Part shown: positions 33,330 through 41,995 of the stretch, one piece after another
Position numbering within the stretch: the stretch's first letter is position 1
How the letters are laid out: each line of letters opens with the position of its first letter
Source of the DNA: Nocardioides sp. BP30
GTDB lineage: Bacteria > Actinomycetota > Actinomycetes > Propionibacteriales > Nocardioidaceae
Assembly (NCBI RefSeq): GCF_029873215.1
Contig: NZ_CP123620.1
Location: 558,001-622,000 of the forward strand
Direction: 5' to 3'
Length of the DNA: 64,000 bases
Notes under the pieces: model-generated
Told to the model about the DNA's origin: nothing
The model's database searches: none
The model's input: the letters and a program-made list of their open reading frames with translations, nothing else
Position numbers and translations under genes: made by a program

Positions 33330-34827
33330 GGCTGCCCGACGAGTGCCGGTGCCGCGCCGATCCGGCAGCCTCGGGCACCAGGACGTGCAGGTACCGCTCG
33401 GTGTACGCCGGCGCGCCCAGCGTGGTCGCCGCACCCGGCGGCAGGCCGTCGTGCCCACGACGGGCGAGGATCGCCCCCGCCCCCGAGCGCAGGTAGGCGT
33501 GCAGCCAGTCGAGGTAGGCCACGTCGCGACCACGGCCCACGGAGGCGCCGTAGCTGGCACCTGTCACGTCGACGGCGACGGCGCAGCCGTGCCGGAGGTC
33601 GCTGCTGAGCCGGTTCGCCAGGACGAGCGTCGTCGGGTCGTCGGCGGTGATGCACCCCGCGGGCAGGCGAGCGGTCAGCGACGCCCGCGGGAAGGTCCTG
33701 CCCAGCGGATGCCCCGCCACCGAGACGCCGCCCGCAGCGACCACCAGCACCGCGACCGCGGCGCCGATCCGGCGCAGCGGGACGCCGGCACCGCCGAGCC
33801 GACCCGCGAGGCCACGCCCCACCATCGACCAGCCGATCGCCACCGTGGCGGCGACCGGCGCGGCGGTGTAGTCCCCGTAGTGGTGGAAGACCACCGGGCT
33901 GAGCAGCAGGACACCGACGCAGCCGACCGCCACCGCGCCGATCATCCGTGCGCGTGCATCGAGCAGGCACGCCGCGGCACCGACGGCGAAGGCGACCGTC
34001 GCCACCACCGCTACCACCTGCGACGCGGTCGTCGGCAGCCCCAGCGCTCGACCGCCGATCGCCGTGCCGAGCCGGTCCAGCAGCGCCGTCTTGCCGGTGC
34101 GTGGCCGGCTCAGCTGGTCGAGGACCACCATCCGCCACATCGCCCGGGGCGCCAGCGCGAAGAACGGCAGCAGGATCGCCGTCGCCGTCACCGCGGCGGC
34201 CCCGGCCGCCCGGGCGATGGTCCGCAGCGAGACGCCGCGACGGGTGCCCGCCAGCAGCACGAGCAGGACCGCGGCGACCGGAACGACGTACCAGATCTTG
34301 CCGGCCAGCGCGATGCCGAGCAGCACCCCGCCGGCCAGCTCGTGCCGGGGCCGCTCGTGGTCGCAGCTGAGCAGCGCCACCGCACCGAACAGCGCGAGAT
34401 CCGCGGCGGGTTCGATGAACGTGGTCTGCGAGGCGTAGGAGGCGCTCGCCGAGCAGGCCACCCACAGGCCCGCCACCAGCGCGGCGCTCGTGCCCCAGCG
34501 CCCGGCGAAGCGGGCGGCCAGCACCGCCGTCAGCGTGCCGAGCAGCACCCAGGTCAGCCGCGCGGCCAGCAGCCCCGTCGGGTCGCTGGTCAGCCGGCCC
34601 AGCAGGGTGAAGGGCAGCAGCAGGAGCATGATGAGCGGCGGGTGCAGCAGCACGAACTCGCGGTAGGGGACCCGGCCGGCCAGCAGCGACGCCGAGGCGG
34701 TGAAGTAGACCCCGTCGTCGTAGCGACCCCAGAAGAGCAGGCCGCCACCGCGCAGCAGCGGCGCGACCCGTACGACGATGGCGACAGCCGCCACGACCAC
34801 GACAACCATTCGGCGCACGTCGGCCAT
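33292..34827 (-). CDS. Polytopic membrane glycosyltransferase-like protein
   Basis: A 511-residue protein with about ten hydrophobic helices. The N-terminal section GRYDDGVYFTASASLLAGRVPYREFVLLHPPLIM is characteristic of GT39/GT87-like lipid-linked sugar transferases (aspartate pair before a YFTA segment, PYREF and HPP motifs). A soluble C-terminal part follows, with TADDPTTLVLANRLSS. Members of these families use polyprenyl-phosphate sugars; acceptor and sugar here are unknown. ATG 34827 is the first start; ATG 34809 is an alternative. Its last 12 codons lie antisense to the end of the VWA gene. Confidence 0.85.
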   Translation of the reverse strand: MADVRRMVVVVVAAVAIVVRVAPLLRGGGLLFWGRYDDGVYFTASASLLAGRVPYREFVLLHPPLIMLLLLPFTLLGRLTSDPTGLLAARLTWVLLGTLTAVLAARFAGRWGTSAALVAGLWVACSASASYASQTTFIEPAADLALFGAVALLSCDHERPRHELAGGVLLGIALAGKIWYVVPVAAVLLVLLAGTRRGVSLRTIARAAGAAAVTATAILLPFFALAPRAMWRMVVLDQLSRPRTGKTALLDRLGTAIGGRALGLPTTASQVVAVVATVAFAVGAAACLLDARARMIGAVAVGCVGVLLLSPVVFHHYGDYTAAPVAATVAIGWSMVGRGLAGRLGGAGVPLRRIGAAVAVLVVAAGGVSVAGHPLGRTFPRASLTARLPAGCITADDPTTLVLANRLSSDLRHGCAVAVDVTGASYGASVGRGRDVAYLDWLHAYLRSGAGAILARRGHDGLPPGAATTLGAPAYTERYLHVLVPEAAGSARHRHSSGSPTPGPSRTRRAG

Positions 34828-34913
34828 GGTGGCACCGGCGTCGGGCCCGGACGAGGGTCGAGGAGCAGGTGGTCAGGTTGTGGCGGGGTCTCAGCCAGAC
34901 CCCGGCGTACGAC

Positions 34914-36185
34914 TCAGGCCAGGTAGCCCAGCGCGCGCATCCGATCGAGCTCGGCCCGCAGCTCGGGATGGGGCGCGGCGTCGGCCTGCCGGCCACCGGC
35001 GAGGTGGCGGCCGGTGGCGTCCGCGGCGTCGGCGTCGTAGACGACCGTCAGCCGGTGACTCGCGCCCGCGTTGACCAGCCCACCGAGGAGCGCGACCGGG
35101 TCGTTGCGATCCTCCAGCGCCAGCACCCGGGTGGTCTCGGGCACGCGGGCGGCCTGCGCCGCAGGAGCCCCGACGGTCACCACCTGGTCGACCACGAACT
35201 CCTCGACCGGGCTGGCCGCCAGCGCCGCTGCCGTGGCGCCACCGGCCGCGGCGCCGACCAGCATCACGTGAGCGCCGGGCTCGACCGCTGCCGCGATCGT
35301 GCGGGCAGCCTCGGCCGCATACGAGCTGGTGATCGCGCTGACCAGCCGCAGCTTGCGCTCGCCGACGTACTGTCCGGGCAGGTAGGCGATATAGCGCCCC
35401 GGCGCGGCCGGCCGCACAGCGACGGCGGTGCTGGCGCTCTCCAGCGCAGCGATCAGATCGGCCAGCCCGGACGGCGTGACGGCGTCCTCCTGGACCGGGG
35501 GCGCGCCCGGCTCGGACGGCTCCGAGATCAGCTCGGCGGCCGTGTCACGGATCGCGGCGCCCGCGTCGGTGCGCAGCAGGGCGATGCCGGCGGCACGCAG
35601 CCCACCGGCAGCTGCCGCGGCCAGCTCCTCGTCTGCGGGCATGCCCGTGGTCAACATGCTGCGCAGCTGCAGGCTCTCCAGCAACCCGCCGCCACCGGAG
35701 GTGACGTGCTCCATCAGCTCCGGGTTCGTCGCGGCCAGCTCGCCCAGGTACGCCGCGACCCCGTCGCGGTCCAGCGCGTCGGTCTCGATCATGCCGGCCG
35801 AGACCAGCGAGCCGCCGAGCTCCACCTCGGGGGCGAGGAACCCGATGGCCCGCCCGGCGATCGAGCCGAGCGAGCGGTAGGCCGCGGTCTGCAGCTCGTC
35901 GATCCAGCGATAGGTCAGCACCGTCGCCCGTACGGCGAGGGCATCGGCGTCCAGCTCCAGCGAACGCCCGAGCAGCCCGCCCCGACCGAGCGCAGCCGCC
36001 TCGATCGACTCGATCGCCGCGTCGTGCGTCTTCGGGGAGAGCTCGGCCGACTCGCCGACATCCGGGTCGCGGAGGATCTCCTGCCCCGTCCGCGACCACG
36101 CCCGCAGCCGCTCGCCGACGGCGTCGAAGCCGTCGGCCACCTGGAGCATCCGCTCGTAGGCCGCCTCGTCCATGCCGCTCGTCAT
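34914..36185 (-). CDS. Catalytically degenerate alpha/beta-hydrolase paralogue with WXG-like helical N-terminus
   Basis: A 423-residue protein built like the hydrolase encoded at 37535-38779: an N-terminal helical region (about 1-250), then a hydrolase-like domain. Where the paralogue has the nucleophile elbow LLVGHSQGG, this one has MLVGAAAGG (311-316), with Ala313 replacing the catalytic serine. VVTVGAPAAQ, VLALEDRNDPVALLGG and YIAYLPG are preserved, so the fold is probably intact but inactive. Its ATG overlaps the upstream gene's stop (TGATG). It lies in the cluster next to the ESX locus; secretion or a regulatory role is inferred. Confidence 0.75.
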   Translation of the reverse strand: MTSGMDEAAYERMLQVADGFDAVGERLRAWSRTGQEILRDPDVGESAELSPKTHDAAIESIEAAALGRGGLLGRSLELDADALAVRATVLTYRWIDELQTAAYRSLGSIAGRAIGFLAPEVELGGSLVSAGMIETDALDRDGVAAYLGELAATNPELMEHVTSGGGGLLESLQLRSMLTTGMPADEELAAAAAGGLRAAGIALLRTDAGAAIRDTAAELISEPSEPGAPPVQEDAVTPSGLADLIAALESASTAVAVRPAAPGRYIAYLPGQYVGERKLRLVSAITSSYAAEAARTIAAAVEPGAHVMLVGAAAGGATAAALAASPVEEFVVDQVVTVGAPAAQAARVPETTRVLALEDRNDPVALLGGLVNAGASHRLTVVYDADAADATGRHLAGGRQADAAPHPELRAELDRMRALGYLA

Positions 36186-37126
36186 CAGGCGACCTCCGCC
36201 AGCAGCGGCGCCAGCTCGGTGGCGAGGTCGGCGGGCTCCACCCGGAGGATCTCCAGCAGGTCGTCGCCGGCGGCCGTGTCACCGGGTCCGGCCGCCCGGT
36301 GTGGACGCAGGGCGTGCCACCCGTCGGCCAGCAGGGTCCAGGCGGCGACGCCGATGGCGCGTGGCTGGAGGTGGGGGTCGGCAGGGACCGTCGAGACCAG
36401 GGCCCGCAGCCGCCCGTGTGCCTCGCCCGCGAGGGCGGTGAGCACGGTGCTCAAGGCCGTGTCACCGGTGAGGACGGGCACGAGCTCCGGGCGGCCCGCG
36501 CGGACGGCCTCGGCGGCGGCGTCGGCGATCTGCCAGGGCACCTGCAACGCGGTCGGCACCAGCGAGGAGCGGATCCTGGTCTCGCCGGGCAGCGCCGCCA
36601 CCCGGGCCAGCTCCGCCGGCCACGCGCCGGCGGCGAACCAGGACAGCTCGAAGACCAGCCCGTCACCGGTGGCCAGGGTCGCCACCGAGCCCGCTCGATG
36701 CCGGTGCCAGGCGTGCGCGAGCAGGCCGTCGACCGCCACGTCGAGGTCCAGCGCGACCGTCGGGGCGGCCAGCAGGCCGAGGGCACCGGCGATCCCCGGG
36801 TCGACCCTGGGACTTCCGCCACCGCCCTCCGGCGCCAGCAGCCCGCGGCGGCGCAACGAGTCGGCCGGGTCGCCGAGTCGGGCGAGGACCTCGGCGTAGG
36901 TCTGGTCCTGGGTGGCCGTCGGGTTCAGCCCGAGCCTGGCGGCGAGGCTGCCACCGGTGGGCTCGGGTGCGGGCGGGACGACGTCGAACGGCAGCGGCGC
37001 TCCCAGGAGCTCGGCCAGCAGCCGCAGCTCGGTCAGGGTCAGGCCGACCCGGCGGGGGAGGTCGGCCCACACCTCGGCGGTGGGCGGCTGCGCCGGGCGG
37101 GCGACACCGAGGTCGATGGTCGGCAT
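36185..37126 (-). CDS. EspG-like ESX-associated protein (tentative)
   Basis: A 313-residue soluble protein with no signal peptide or membrane segment. Features such as VGLTLTELRLLAELLGAPLPFDV near the N-terminus, SLRRRGLLAPEGG in the middle and an alternating hydrophobic beta-rich centre resemble EspG, the cytosolic chaperone of ESX substrates. The match is by feel and partial. Position supports it: TGATG overlaps join it to a WXG-like gene upstream and the inactive hydrolase gene downstream. If correct, it would escort one of those proteins to the secretion apparatus. Confidence 0.5.
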   Translation of the reverse strand: MPTIDLGVARPAQPPTAEVWADLPRRVGLTLTELRLLAELLGAPLPFDVVPPAPEPTGGSLAARLGLNPTATQDQTYAEVLARLGDPADSLRRRGLLAPEGGGGSPRVDPGIAGALGLLAAPTVALDLDVAVDGLLAHAWHRHRAGSVATLATGDGLVFELSWFAAGAWPAELARVAALPGETRIRSSLVPTALQVPWQIADAAAEAVRAGRPELVPVLTGDTALSTVLTALAGEAHGRLRALVSTVPADPHLQPRAIGVAAWTLLADGWHALRPHRAAGPGDTAAGDDLLEILRVEPADLATELAPLLAEVA

Positions 37127-37485
37127 CAGAGCTCCACCTCCAGCCACTCGCGGCGTCCGGGGGCCGGCAGCGTGACGGCGGGCAGCTTCCCCTCCTGGGC
37201 CAGCAGGTCGGCGCGTCGCTCGGCCGCGACGATGGCCTCCTTGCGTCGCTCGACCTCGCTCAGGTGCCGGTCCAGCAGGTCGGCGGCCTCGTCGTGGCGC
37301 TCTGCCGTGGCACGCAGCGCCACCGCTCGGTCGCGGATCCGGCCGCGCAGTGCCTCGGCGGCCCGACCCGGCCACAGCACCGACTCGGTCCTCGAGACCA
37401 GTCGATCGGCCTCGGCGCGGATGTCGGCCGCCTGCTCGCGCAGCCGGCCGACGTGGGCGCGGATCACCTCGGTGTCGCCGTACAT
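37126..37485 (-). CDS. WXG100-like helical protein (119 residues)
   Basis: An almost entirely alpha-helical, charged protein with a Trp-x-Gly turn (W38-P39-G40) between two predicted helices, as in WXG100 proteins. Helix 1 is about 5-34, helix 2 about 42-95, then a short C-terminal tail (LPAVTLPAPGRREWLEVEL). ATG 37485 has a strong GGAAGGAG ribosome site and is preferred over the longer open frame. It heads a three-gene coupled set (WXG-like, EspG-like, inactive hydrolase). The arrangement parallels the WXG100-hydrolase pair immediately upstream. Confidence 0.75.
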   Translation of the reverse strand: MYGDTEVIRAHVGRLREQAADIRAEADRLVSRTESVLWPGRAAEALRGRIRDRAVALRATAERHDEAADLLDRHLSEVERRKEAIVAAERRADLLAQEGKLPAVTLPAPGRREWLEVEL

Positions 37486-37534
37486 GCTCCGGCTCCTTCC
37501 CGTCCGGCGTCGCGGCGAAACGTGGCCGCTGCCG

Positions 37535-38779
37535 CTACCGGTCACGGGTGATCGCGAAGACCTGCCCGTGTGCCTGCCCGCCGGCCCGGAGGAAGCCGCT
37601 CAACTCGTCGCGGGCAGCCACCACGTCGGGGTCGGCGGAGGCGTCCACGGCCGCCGCGCCGGCGGTGTAGTGCTCGAGGGAGTGGTTCGCCACCACGCCC
37701 TGCACGCCGGAGTCGAAGCGCACCGTCACGTGCTGGGCGGAGGCCGAACCCTGGCCGGCGAGCTGCGGCACGAGATCGCCCTCGTGCTCCAGGGAGAGCA
37801 CGTGGACGCCGGGCGGGTAGTGGTGCACCTGGGCGGTCGGCGCGCCGAGGGTGACCACGTCGCTGACCCGGTACGGCGAGGCGTGCGAGGCCAGTGCGAC
37901 GGCCTCCATGCCGCCCTGGCTGTGGCCGACCAGCAGCACCTGCTCGCCGGGCCGGATGCCGGCAGCATGCATCGCCGCCAGCACGCCGGCGCCGTAGGCG
38001 GTGGACTGTCCGGCGAGCAGGCGCAGGTTCTCGTGCATGTCACGGACCTGGTCGTCGCTGCTGAGCGGATCCATGTCGTCGGTGCCCGGCAGGTAGACGA
38101 CGTGTCGCCGGGCGCCGTCGTCGGCCACGAGCGTCTGCACCTCGACCACCCCGTCGAGGGCGGGATCGGTGCCGGACAGCTCGCCGAGGTGCTCGACCAG
38201 GTCGACGATGTCGCGCGGCGCCCGGTCGGAGGCCGGCACCGACAGCGGCACCCTGACGGTGACGGGTGGTGACTCCTCGCCGTACAGGGCAGCCAGTGCG
38301 CGGCTGCCCAGCGCGATGCCACCCTCGCCGAGGCGAGTGGTGAGGAGGGCGCCCGCTCCGGCCAGCGCCAGCTCACCGCGATCGAGCGGCGAGAGGCCCG
38401 ATCCGTCCAGGAACAGCGCCTCCTTCGCGTCGACCCACAGCCGCCTTCCCTCGCCGATGTCGGCCGCCTCGATGCTCAGCCGCGCCCCGACGACCGCCGC
38501 CGCCAGCGCCTCCCACTCCGCGGCCACGACCGGCAGCGACTCGTGACCGGCCAGGAGAGCGGCCAGGGCCACCTCGACGCGACCGAAGCTCAGCGGGGCG
38601 AAGGCCGCACTGGCCAGCAGGTCGGGATCGACCAGCGTCTCGGTGGGCAGCGAGGACCAGCCGAGCAACCGCACGCCCGTGTGGGCGTAGGTGCCGGCCA
38701 GCCGGTCGAGGTCGTCGTACGCCGCGGCGAGCACCTCGCCGCCGCTCACGCCGGTGATGTGTGCCTGCGGCGCGCTCAT
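37535..38779 (-). CDS. Alpha/beta-hydrolase (PGAP1/lipase-like) with helical N-terminus, putative ESX effector
   Basis: A 414-residue protein with an N-terminal helical region (about 1-170) and a C-terminal hydrolase domain. The nucleophile elbow LLVGHSQGG (Ser287), an acid in LSLEHEGD (Asp335) and a histidine in NHSLEHY (His366 or His370) make a plausible complete triad. VVYLPGTDDM precedes the elbow. It has no signal peptide, yet it is coupled by ATGA to a WXG100 gene, as expected for a substrate of the nearby type VII system. Lipase or esterase activity is likely; the substrate is unknown. Confidence 0.82.
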   Translation of the reverse strand: MSAPQAHITGVSGGEVLAAAYDDLDRLAGTYAHTGVRLLGWSSLPTETLVDPDLLASAAFAPLSFGRVEVALAALLAGHESLPVVAAEWEALAAAVVGARLSIEAADIGEGRRLWVDAKEALFLDGSGLSPLDRGELALAGAGALLTTRLGEGGIALGSRALAALYGEESPPVTVRVPLSVPASDRAPRDIVDLVEHLGELSGTDPALDGVVEVQTLVADDGARRHVVYLPGTDDMDPLSSDDQVRDMHENLRLLAGQSTAYGAGVLAAMHAAGIRPGEQVLLVGHSQGGMEAVALASHASPYRVSDVVTLGAPTAQVHHYPPGVHVLSLEHEGDLVPQLAGQGSASAQHVTVRFDSGVQGVVANHSLEHYTAGAAAVDASADPDVVAARDELSGFLRAGGQAHGQVFAITRDR

Positions 38780-39078
38780 CCCAGTGCCCCCAACGCGTGG
38801 GAGAGCGCGTGCACGGCACCGTCGAGTGCGTCGTGGACGACGCCCACCCGGTGGGCGTGCCGGTCGAGGGCCTCGGCGGCGTCCTCGTGCAGCGTGGCCG
38901 TACGCCGCAGGCCACCTGCGCTGTGCCGGGTCGCGGCACGCATGGCGTCGGCTCCCAGCCCCTGCCAGGCGGCCTCGTCGGCGAGACGGACCAGGTGGTC
39001 GGCCAGGTCGTGGATCTCATCGGCCCGGCGGCGCAGGGCACGGGCGCGGCCCCGGATCGTTGCTGGTTCTGCGAACAT
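38776..39078 (-). CDS. WXG100-family protein partnered with the hydrolase
   Basis: A 100-residue helical-hairpin protein with W38-Q39-G40 at the turn, flanked by helices of about 30 and 50 residues. ATG 39078 is preceded by GGAGGAG. Its stop overlaps the hydrolase start as ATGA, the usual organisation of an ESX small partner and its large toxin or enzyme. It may pair with the helical N-terminus of that hydrolase for secretion. I see no YxxxD/E signal in its short C-terminal tail. Confidence 0.82.
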   Translation of the reverse strand: MFAEPATIRGRARALRRRADEIHDLADHLVRLADEAAWQGLGADAMRAATRHSAGGLRRTATLHEDAAEALDRHAHRVGVVHDALDGAVHALSHALGALG

Positions 39079-39140
39079 CTCTCCTCCAAGCGGTCGGGCC
39101 GTCCCGACCGACACCTGCCCGCCCGGAGGGAGCGGAAACC

Positions 39141-40394
39141 TCAGCCCCGCACGGCTGTGGACAACCGGTTCAGCGCGCTGCCGATCTCGGCGGTGTCCCC
39201 GGCGAAGCTCATCCGCACGTACCGGTGGCCGGCCTCGGTGTCGAAGTCGATCCCGGGCGCCAGGGCGACGCCGTGGGTGTCCAGCAGCCACCTCGCCCAG
39301 CTCATCGTGTCGTCGGTCAGGTGGCTGACGTCGGCGTAGACGTAGAAGGCGCCGTCGGCCGGTGCCAGCCGGTCGATGCCGAGGCTGCGCAGCCCGTCGA
39401 GCAGCAGCGCCCGGTTGGTGGCGTACCGGGCCACGTGGCCGTCCAGCTCGGCGCAGGACTCGGGGGTGAACGCGGCGACGGCGGCACGCTGCGCCAAGGT
39501 GGGTGGGCAGATCGTGAAGTTTCCGGTCAGCACGTCGACGGCCCGGCGCAGCCGCCCGGGCACGAGCATCCAGCCGATCCGCCACCCCGTCATGGAGAAG
39601 TACTTGGAGAAGCTGGCGAAGACGACCGCCTCGCGGCTGGTCTCCCAGGCACTGCTGGTGCGGGCCGGTCCGTCGGCCGGGGCGCCGTACTCGATGCCGT
39701 GGTAGATCTCGTCCGAGATCAGCTGCACGCCGTGACGCTCGCACCAGGTAGCGATCGCCGCCAGCTCCTCGGGCCGCATGATCGTGCCGGTCGGGTTGGC
39801 CGGGCTGGCCACCACGACACCCTTGAGGTCGGGCACGCGCGTCAGCTGCTCCAGCGTCGGCTGGAACCTCGTCCGCTGCCCGCTCGGCAGCTCGACGACC
39901 TCGCAGCCGAGGGCGGTCAGCACGTTGCGGTAGCAGGGATAGTTGGGCCGCGCCATCGCGACCCGGTCGCCGGCGTCGAAGGCGGCCAGGAACGCCAGCA
40001 GGAAGCCACCGCTGGCACCGGTCGTCACCACCACGTCGTCGGGACCGACCTCGAGCCCGTGCGTACGCCGGTGATGTTCCGCGATGGCCTCGCGCAGCTC
40101 GAGGATGCCCGTGGCGGGGGTGTATCCGAGAGGATCGCCGCTCTGCAGCAGGCGCACGGCCTCGGCGGTGACCGGCCCCGGGGCGCCCGTCAGCGGCTGG
40201 CCGGCGAGCAGGCTGAGGACGTCGCCGCGCTCCCGTTGCCGGCGGGACGCCGCCTCGATCATGTCCATGACGTGGAACGGCGGGACGTTGGCGCGCCTGG
40301 CGACCTGGAGCTGGGCCTGGAGGTGGGCCTGGAGGTGGGCCTGGCGAGCCGCCGGCTGCGGGTCCGCGGCGGCCTGGGGAAGTCGGGCATCCAT
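39141..40394 (-). CDS. Class I/II PLP-dependent aminotransferase
   Basis: A 417-residue fold-type-I aminotransferase. LAGQPLTGAPGPVTAEAV, TGASGGFLLAFLAAFDAGDRV, NYPCY, SPANPTGTIM, ISDEIYHGIEYG and the PLP-lysine segment VFASFSKYFSMTGWRIGWM are all in order, and RMSFAG near the C-terminus binds the carboxylate. The N-terminus contains an AHLQAHLQAQLQ repeat from a 12-bp tandem repeat (40305-40340), so the first 30 residues may be species-specific. Probable substrates are aromatic or aliphatic amino acids. It is codirectional with the ESX-linked genes downstream but 62 bp away from them. Confidence 0.92.
   Translation of the reverse strand: MDARLPQAAADPQPAARQAHLQAHLQAQLQVARRANVPPFHVMDMIEAASRRQRERGDVLSLLAGQPLTGAPGPVTAEAVRLLQSGDPLGYTPATGILELREAIAEHHRRTHGLEVGPDDVVVTTGASGGFLLAFLAAFDAGDRVAMARPNYPCYRNVLTALGCEVVELPSGQRTRFQPTLEQLTRVPDLKGVVVASPANPTGTIMRPEELAAIATWCERHGVQLISDEIYHGIEYGAPADGPARTSSAWETSREAVVFASFSKYFSMTGWRIGWMLVPGRLRRAVDVLTGNFTICPPTLAQRAAVAAFTPESCAELDGHVARYATNRALLLDGLRSLGIDRLAPADGAFYVYADVSHLTDDTMSWARWLLDTHGVALAPGIDFDTEAGHRYVRMSFAGDTAEIGSALNRLSTAVRG
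40305..40340. repeat. 12-bp tandem repeat in the aminotransferase 5' region
   Basis: Three head-to-tail copies of CTGGAGNTGGGC (the last two identical, CTGGAGGTGGGC) give the AHLQ/AQLQ repeat on the minus strand. Units are multiples of three, so copy changes would keep the frame. Confidence 0.8.
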
Positions 40395-40478
40395 GGGCCC
40401 ACGTTAAGGCGCTGGCTAGGCTGGGATCCCGCCGCCCGCGACAGCCCCCGTCCAACCGGCCTGCCGAAGCAAGGTGAC

Positions 40479-41969
40479 ATGAGCGTCCACGAGCTCGACC
40501 TGTTCCTGCTCGTGGGGTCTGCCGTGACGCTGTGCGCGATCTTGGCGGTACGGCTCACGTCGGTGGCCGGGCTGCCCTCGTTGCTGGTCTACCTCCTGAT
40601 GGGAGTCGCGCTCGGCGACGCGGGGTTCGGCATCCACTTCAACGACGCCGAGCTGGCCCACTCGCTGGGCTTCGCGGCGCTCGCGCTGATCCTGGCCGAG
40701 GGCGGCGTCACCACCTCGTGGCGGGTGCTGCGGCCCTCGATGCGCCTGGGCATGTCGCTGGCGACGATCGGTGTCGCGGTCTCGGTCGGGGTGATGGCGG
40801 TCGGAGCGCACTACCTGCTCGGGCTCCCGTGGGAGCTCGCGGTGCTGCTCGGTGCCGTGACCTCGCCGACGGATGCGGCCGCCGTCTTCTCGGTGCTGCG
40901 GGTGGTGCCCCTGCCGAGGAGGCTGACGGGGGCGCTCGAGGCGGAGTCCGGGCTCAACGACGCGCCGACGGTCGTGCTGGTGACCCTCGTCTCCGCCGGC
41001 ACGGTGCACGACCACGCGTGGTGGGTCGTGGTGCTCATCATCGCCGGCGAGCTCGTCCTGGGGCTGGTCGCAGGATGGCTGGTCGGGCTGGCAGGAGCCT
41101 GGATCCTGCGACGGGTGTCGCTGCCCTCCTCGGGCCTGTACTCACTCAGCGTGCTGGCGCTGTGCTTCCTCGCCGACGCCGGTGCCTCGACGCTGCACGG
41201 CAGCGGCTTCGCCGCCATCTACGTCGCCGCGTTGGTGCTGGGCAACGCCGAGCTCCCGCATCGCCAGGTCACCCGCGGCTTCGCCGAGGGCGTCGCCTGG
41301 CTGGCCCAGATCGGGCTGTTCGTGATGCTCGGGCTGCTGCTCTCGCCGGCCACCCTGGAGTGGTCGATCGTGGGCAAGGCGCTGGTCGCCGGCCTCCTGC
41401 TGACCTTCGTCGCTCGGCCGGTGGCGGTCCTGGTCGCGATGGTGGTCCAGCCGCTGGGGGTGCGTGAGGGAGCGTTCCTCTCCTGGGCCGGGTTGCGCGG
41501 TGCGGTGCCCGTGGTGCTCATGACCATCCCGCTCGCCGACGGCGTACCCGGGGCGGTGCACCTGTTCGACCTGGTCTTCGTCCTGGTGGTCGTCTACACG
41601 CTGATCACGGCTCCGACCCTGCCCCTGATCGCCCGTCTGCTCGGATTGGCGCAGCCGCACGATCCTCGTGCGTTCGAGCTGGAGGTGGCGGTGCTGGAGC
41701 GTATCGCCGCCGACCTGCTGCAGATCACCATCACGCCGCGCTCGCGGCTGCACGGTGTCGAGGTCGGCGAGCTGCGGTTGCCGCGCGGTGCCTCGGTGTC
41801 GATGGTGATCCGCGAGGGTGAGTCGATCGCGGCCGAGCAGCGCACGGTGCTCAAGCACGGTGACGACCTGCTCGTGGTCACGCCGCGACCGCTGCGGGAG
41901 CAGACCGAGCGGCGGCTGCGTCAGGTCTCCCGGCACGGCCGGCTGGCCGGCTGGGTCCGCTCGCTCTAG
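40479..41969 (+). CDS. Cation/proton antiporter (CPA1, NhaP2/CvrA-like) with TrkA_C domain
   Basis: A 496-residue transporter with 11-13 hydrophobic helices. SVAGLPSLLVYLLMGVALGD, the ion-site region AVTSPTDAAAVFSVL and ESGLNDAPTVVLV are CPA1 hallmarks. A cytoplasmic TrkA_C-type domain follows (about 395-480; RSRLHGVEVGELRLPRGASVSMVIREG...LKHGDDLLVV). This composition matches potassium/proton antiporters of the NhaP2 type. ATG 40479 follows an AAGG site. It converges with the LytR_C-protein gene over a perfect palindrome. Confidence 0.93.
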   Translation: MSVHELDLFLLVGSAVTLCAILAVRLTSVAGLPSLLVYLLMGVALGDAGFGIHFNDAELAHSLGFAALALILAEGGVTTSWRVLRPSMRLGMSLATIGVAVSVGVMAVGAHYLLGLPWELAVLLGAVTSPTDAAAVFSVLRVVPLPRRLTGALEAESGLNDAPTVVLVTLVSAGTVHDHAWWVVVLIIAGELVLGLVAGWLVGLAGAWILRRVSLPSSGLYSLSVLALCFLADAGASTLHGSGFAAIYVAALVLGNAELPHRQVTRGFAEGVAWLAQIGLFVMLGLLLSPATLEWSIVGKALVAGLLLTFVARPVAVLVAMVVQPLGVREGAFLSWAGLRGAVPVVLMTIPLADGVPGAVHLFDLVFVLVVVYTLITAPTLPLIARLLGLAQPHDPRAFELEVAVLERIAADLLQITITPRSRLHGVEVGELRLPRGASVSMVIREGESIAAEQRTVLKHGDDLLVVTPRPLREQTERRLRQVSRHGRLAGWVRSL

Positions 41970-41977
41970 CTCCGGGT

Positions 41978-41995
41978 GACGCTCAGCTGAGCGTC
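41978..41995. terminator. Palindrome between convergent antiporter and LytR_C genes
   Basis: GACGCTCAG-CTGAGCGTC is a perfect 18-bp palindrome, 8 bp after the antiporter stop. It covers the last codons and stop of the minus-strand gene. It probably acts as a bidirectional terminator; a protein-binding site is the alternative. Confidence 0.5.

Noticed and set aside
38691..40478. Long N-terminal extension of the antiporter frame
   Set aside because: It runs antisense to the aminotransferase. The antiporter's first membrane helix begins right after ATG 40479, which has an AAGG ribosome site.
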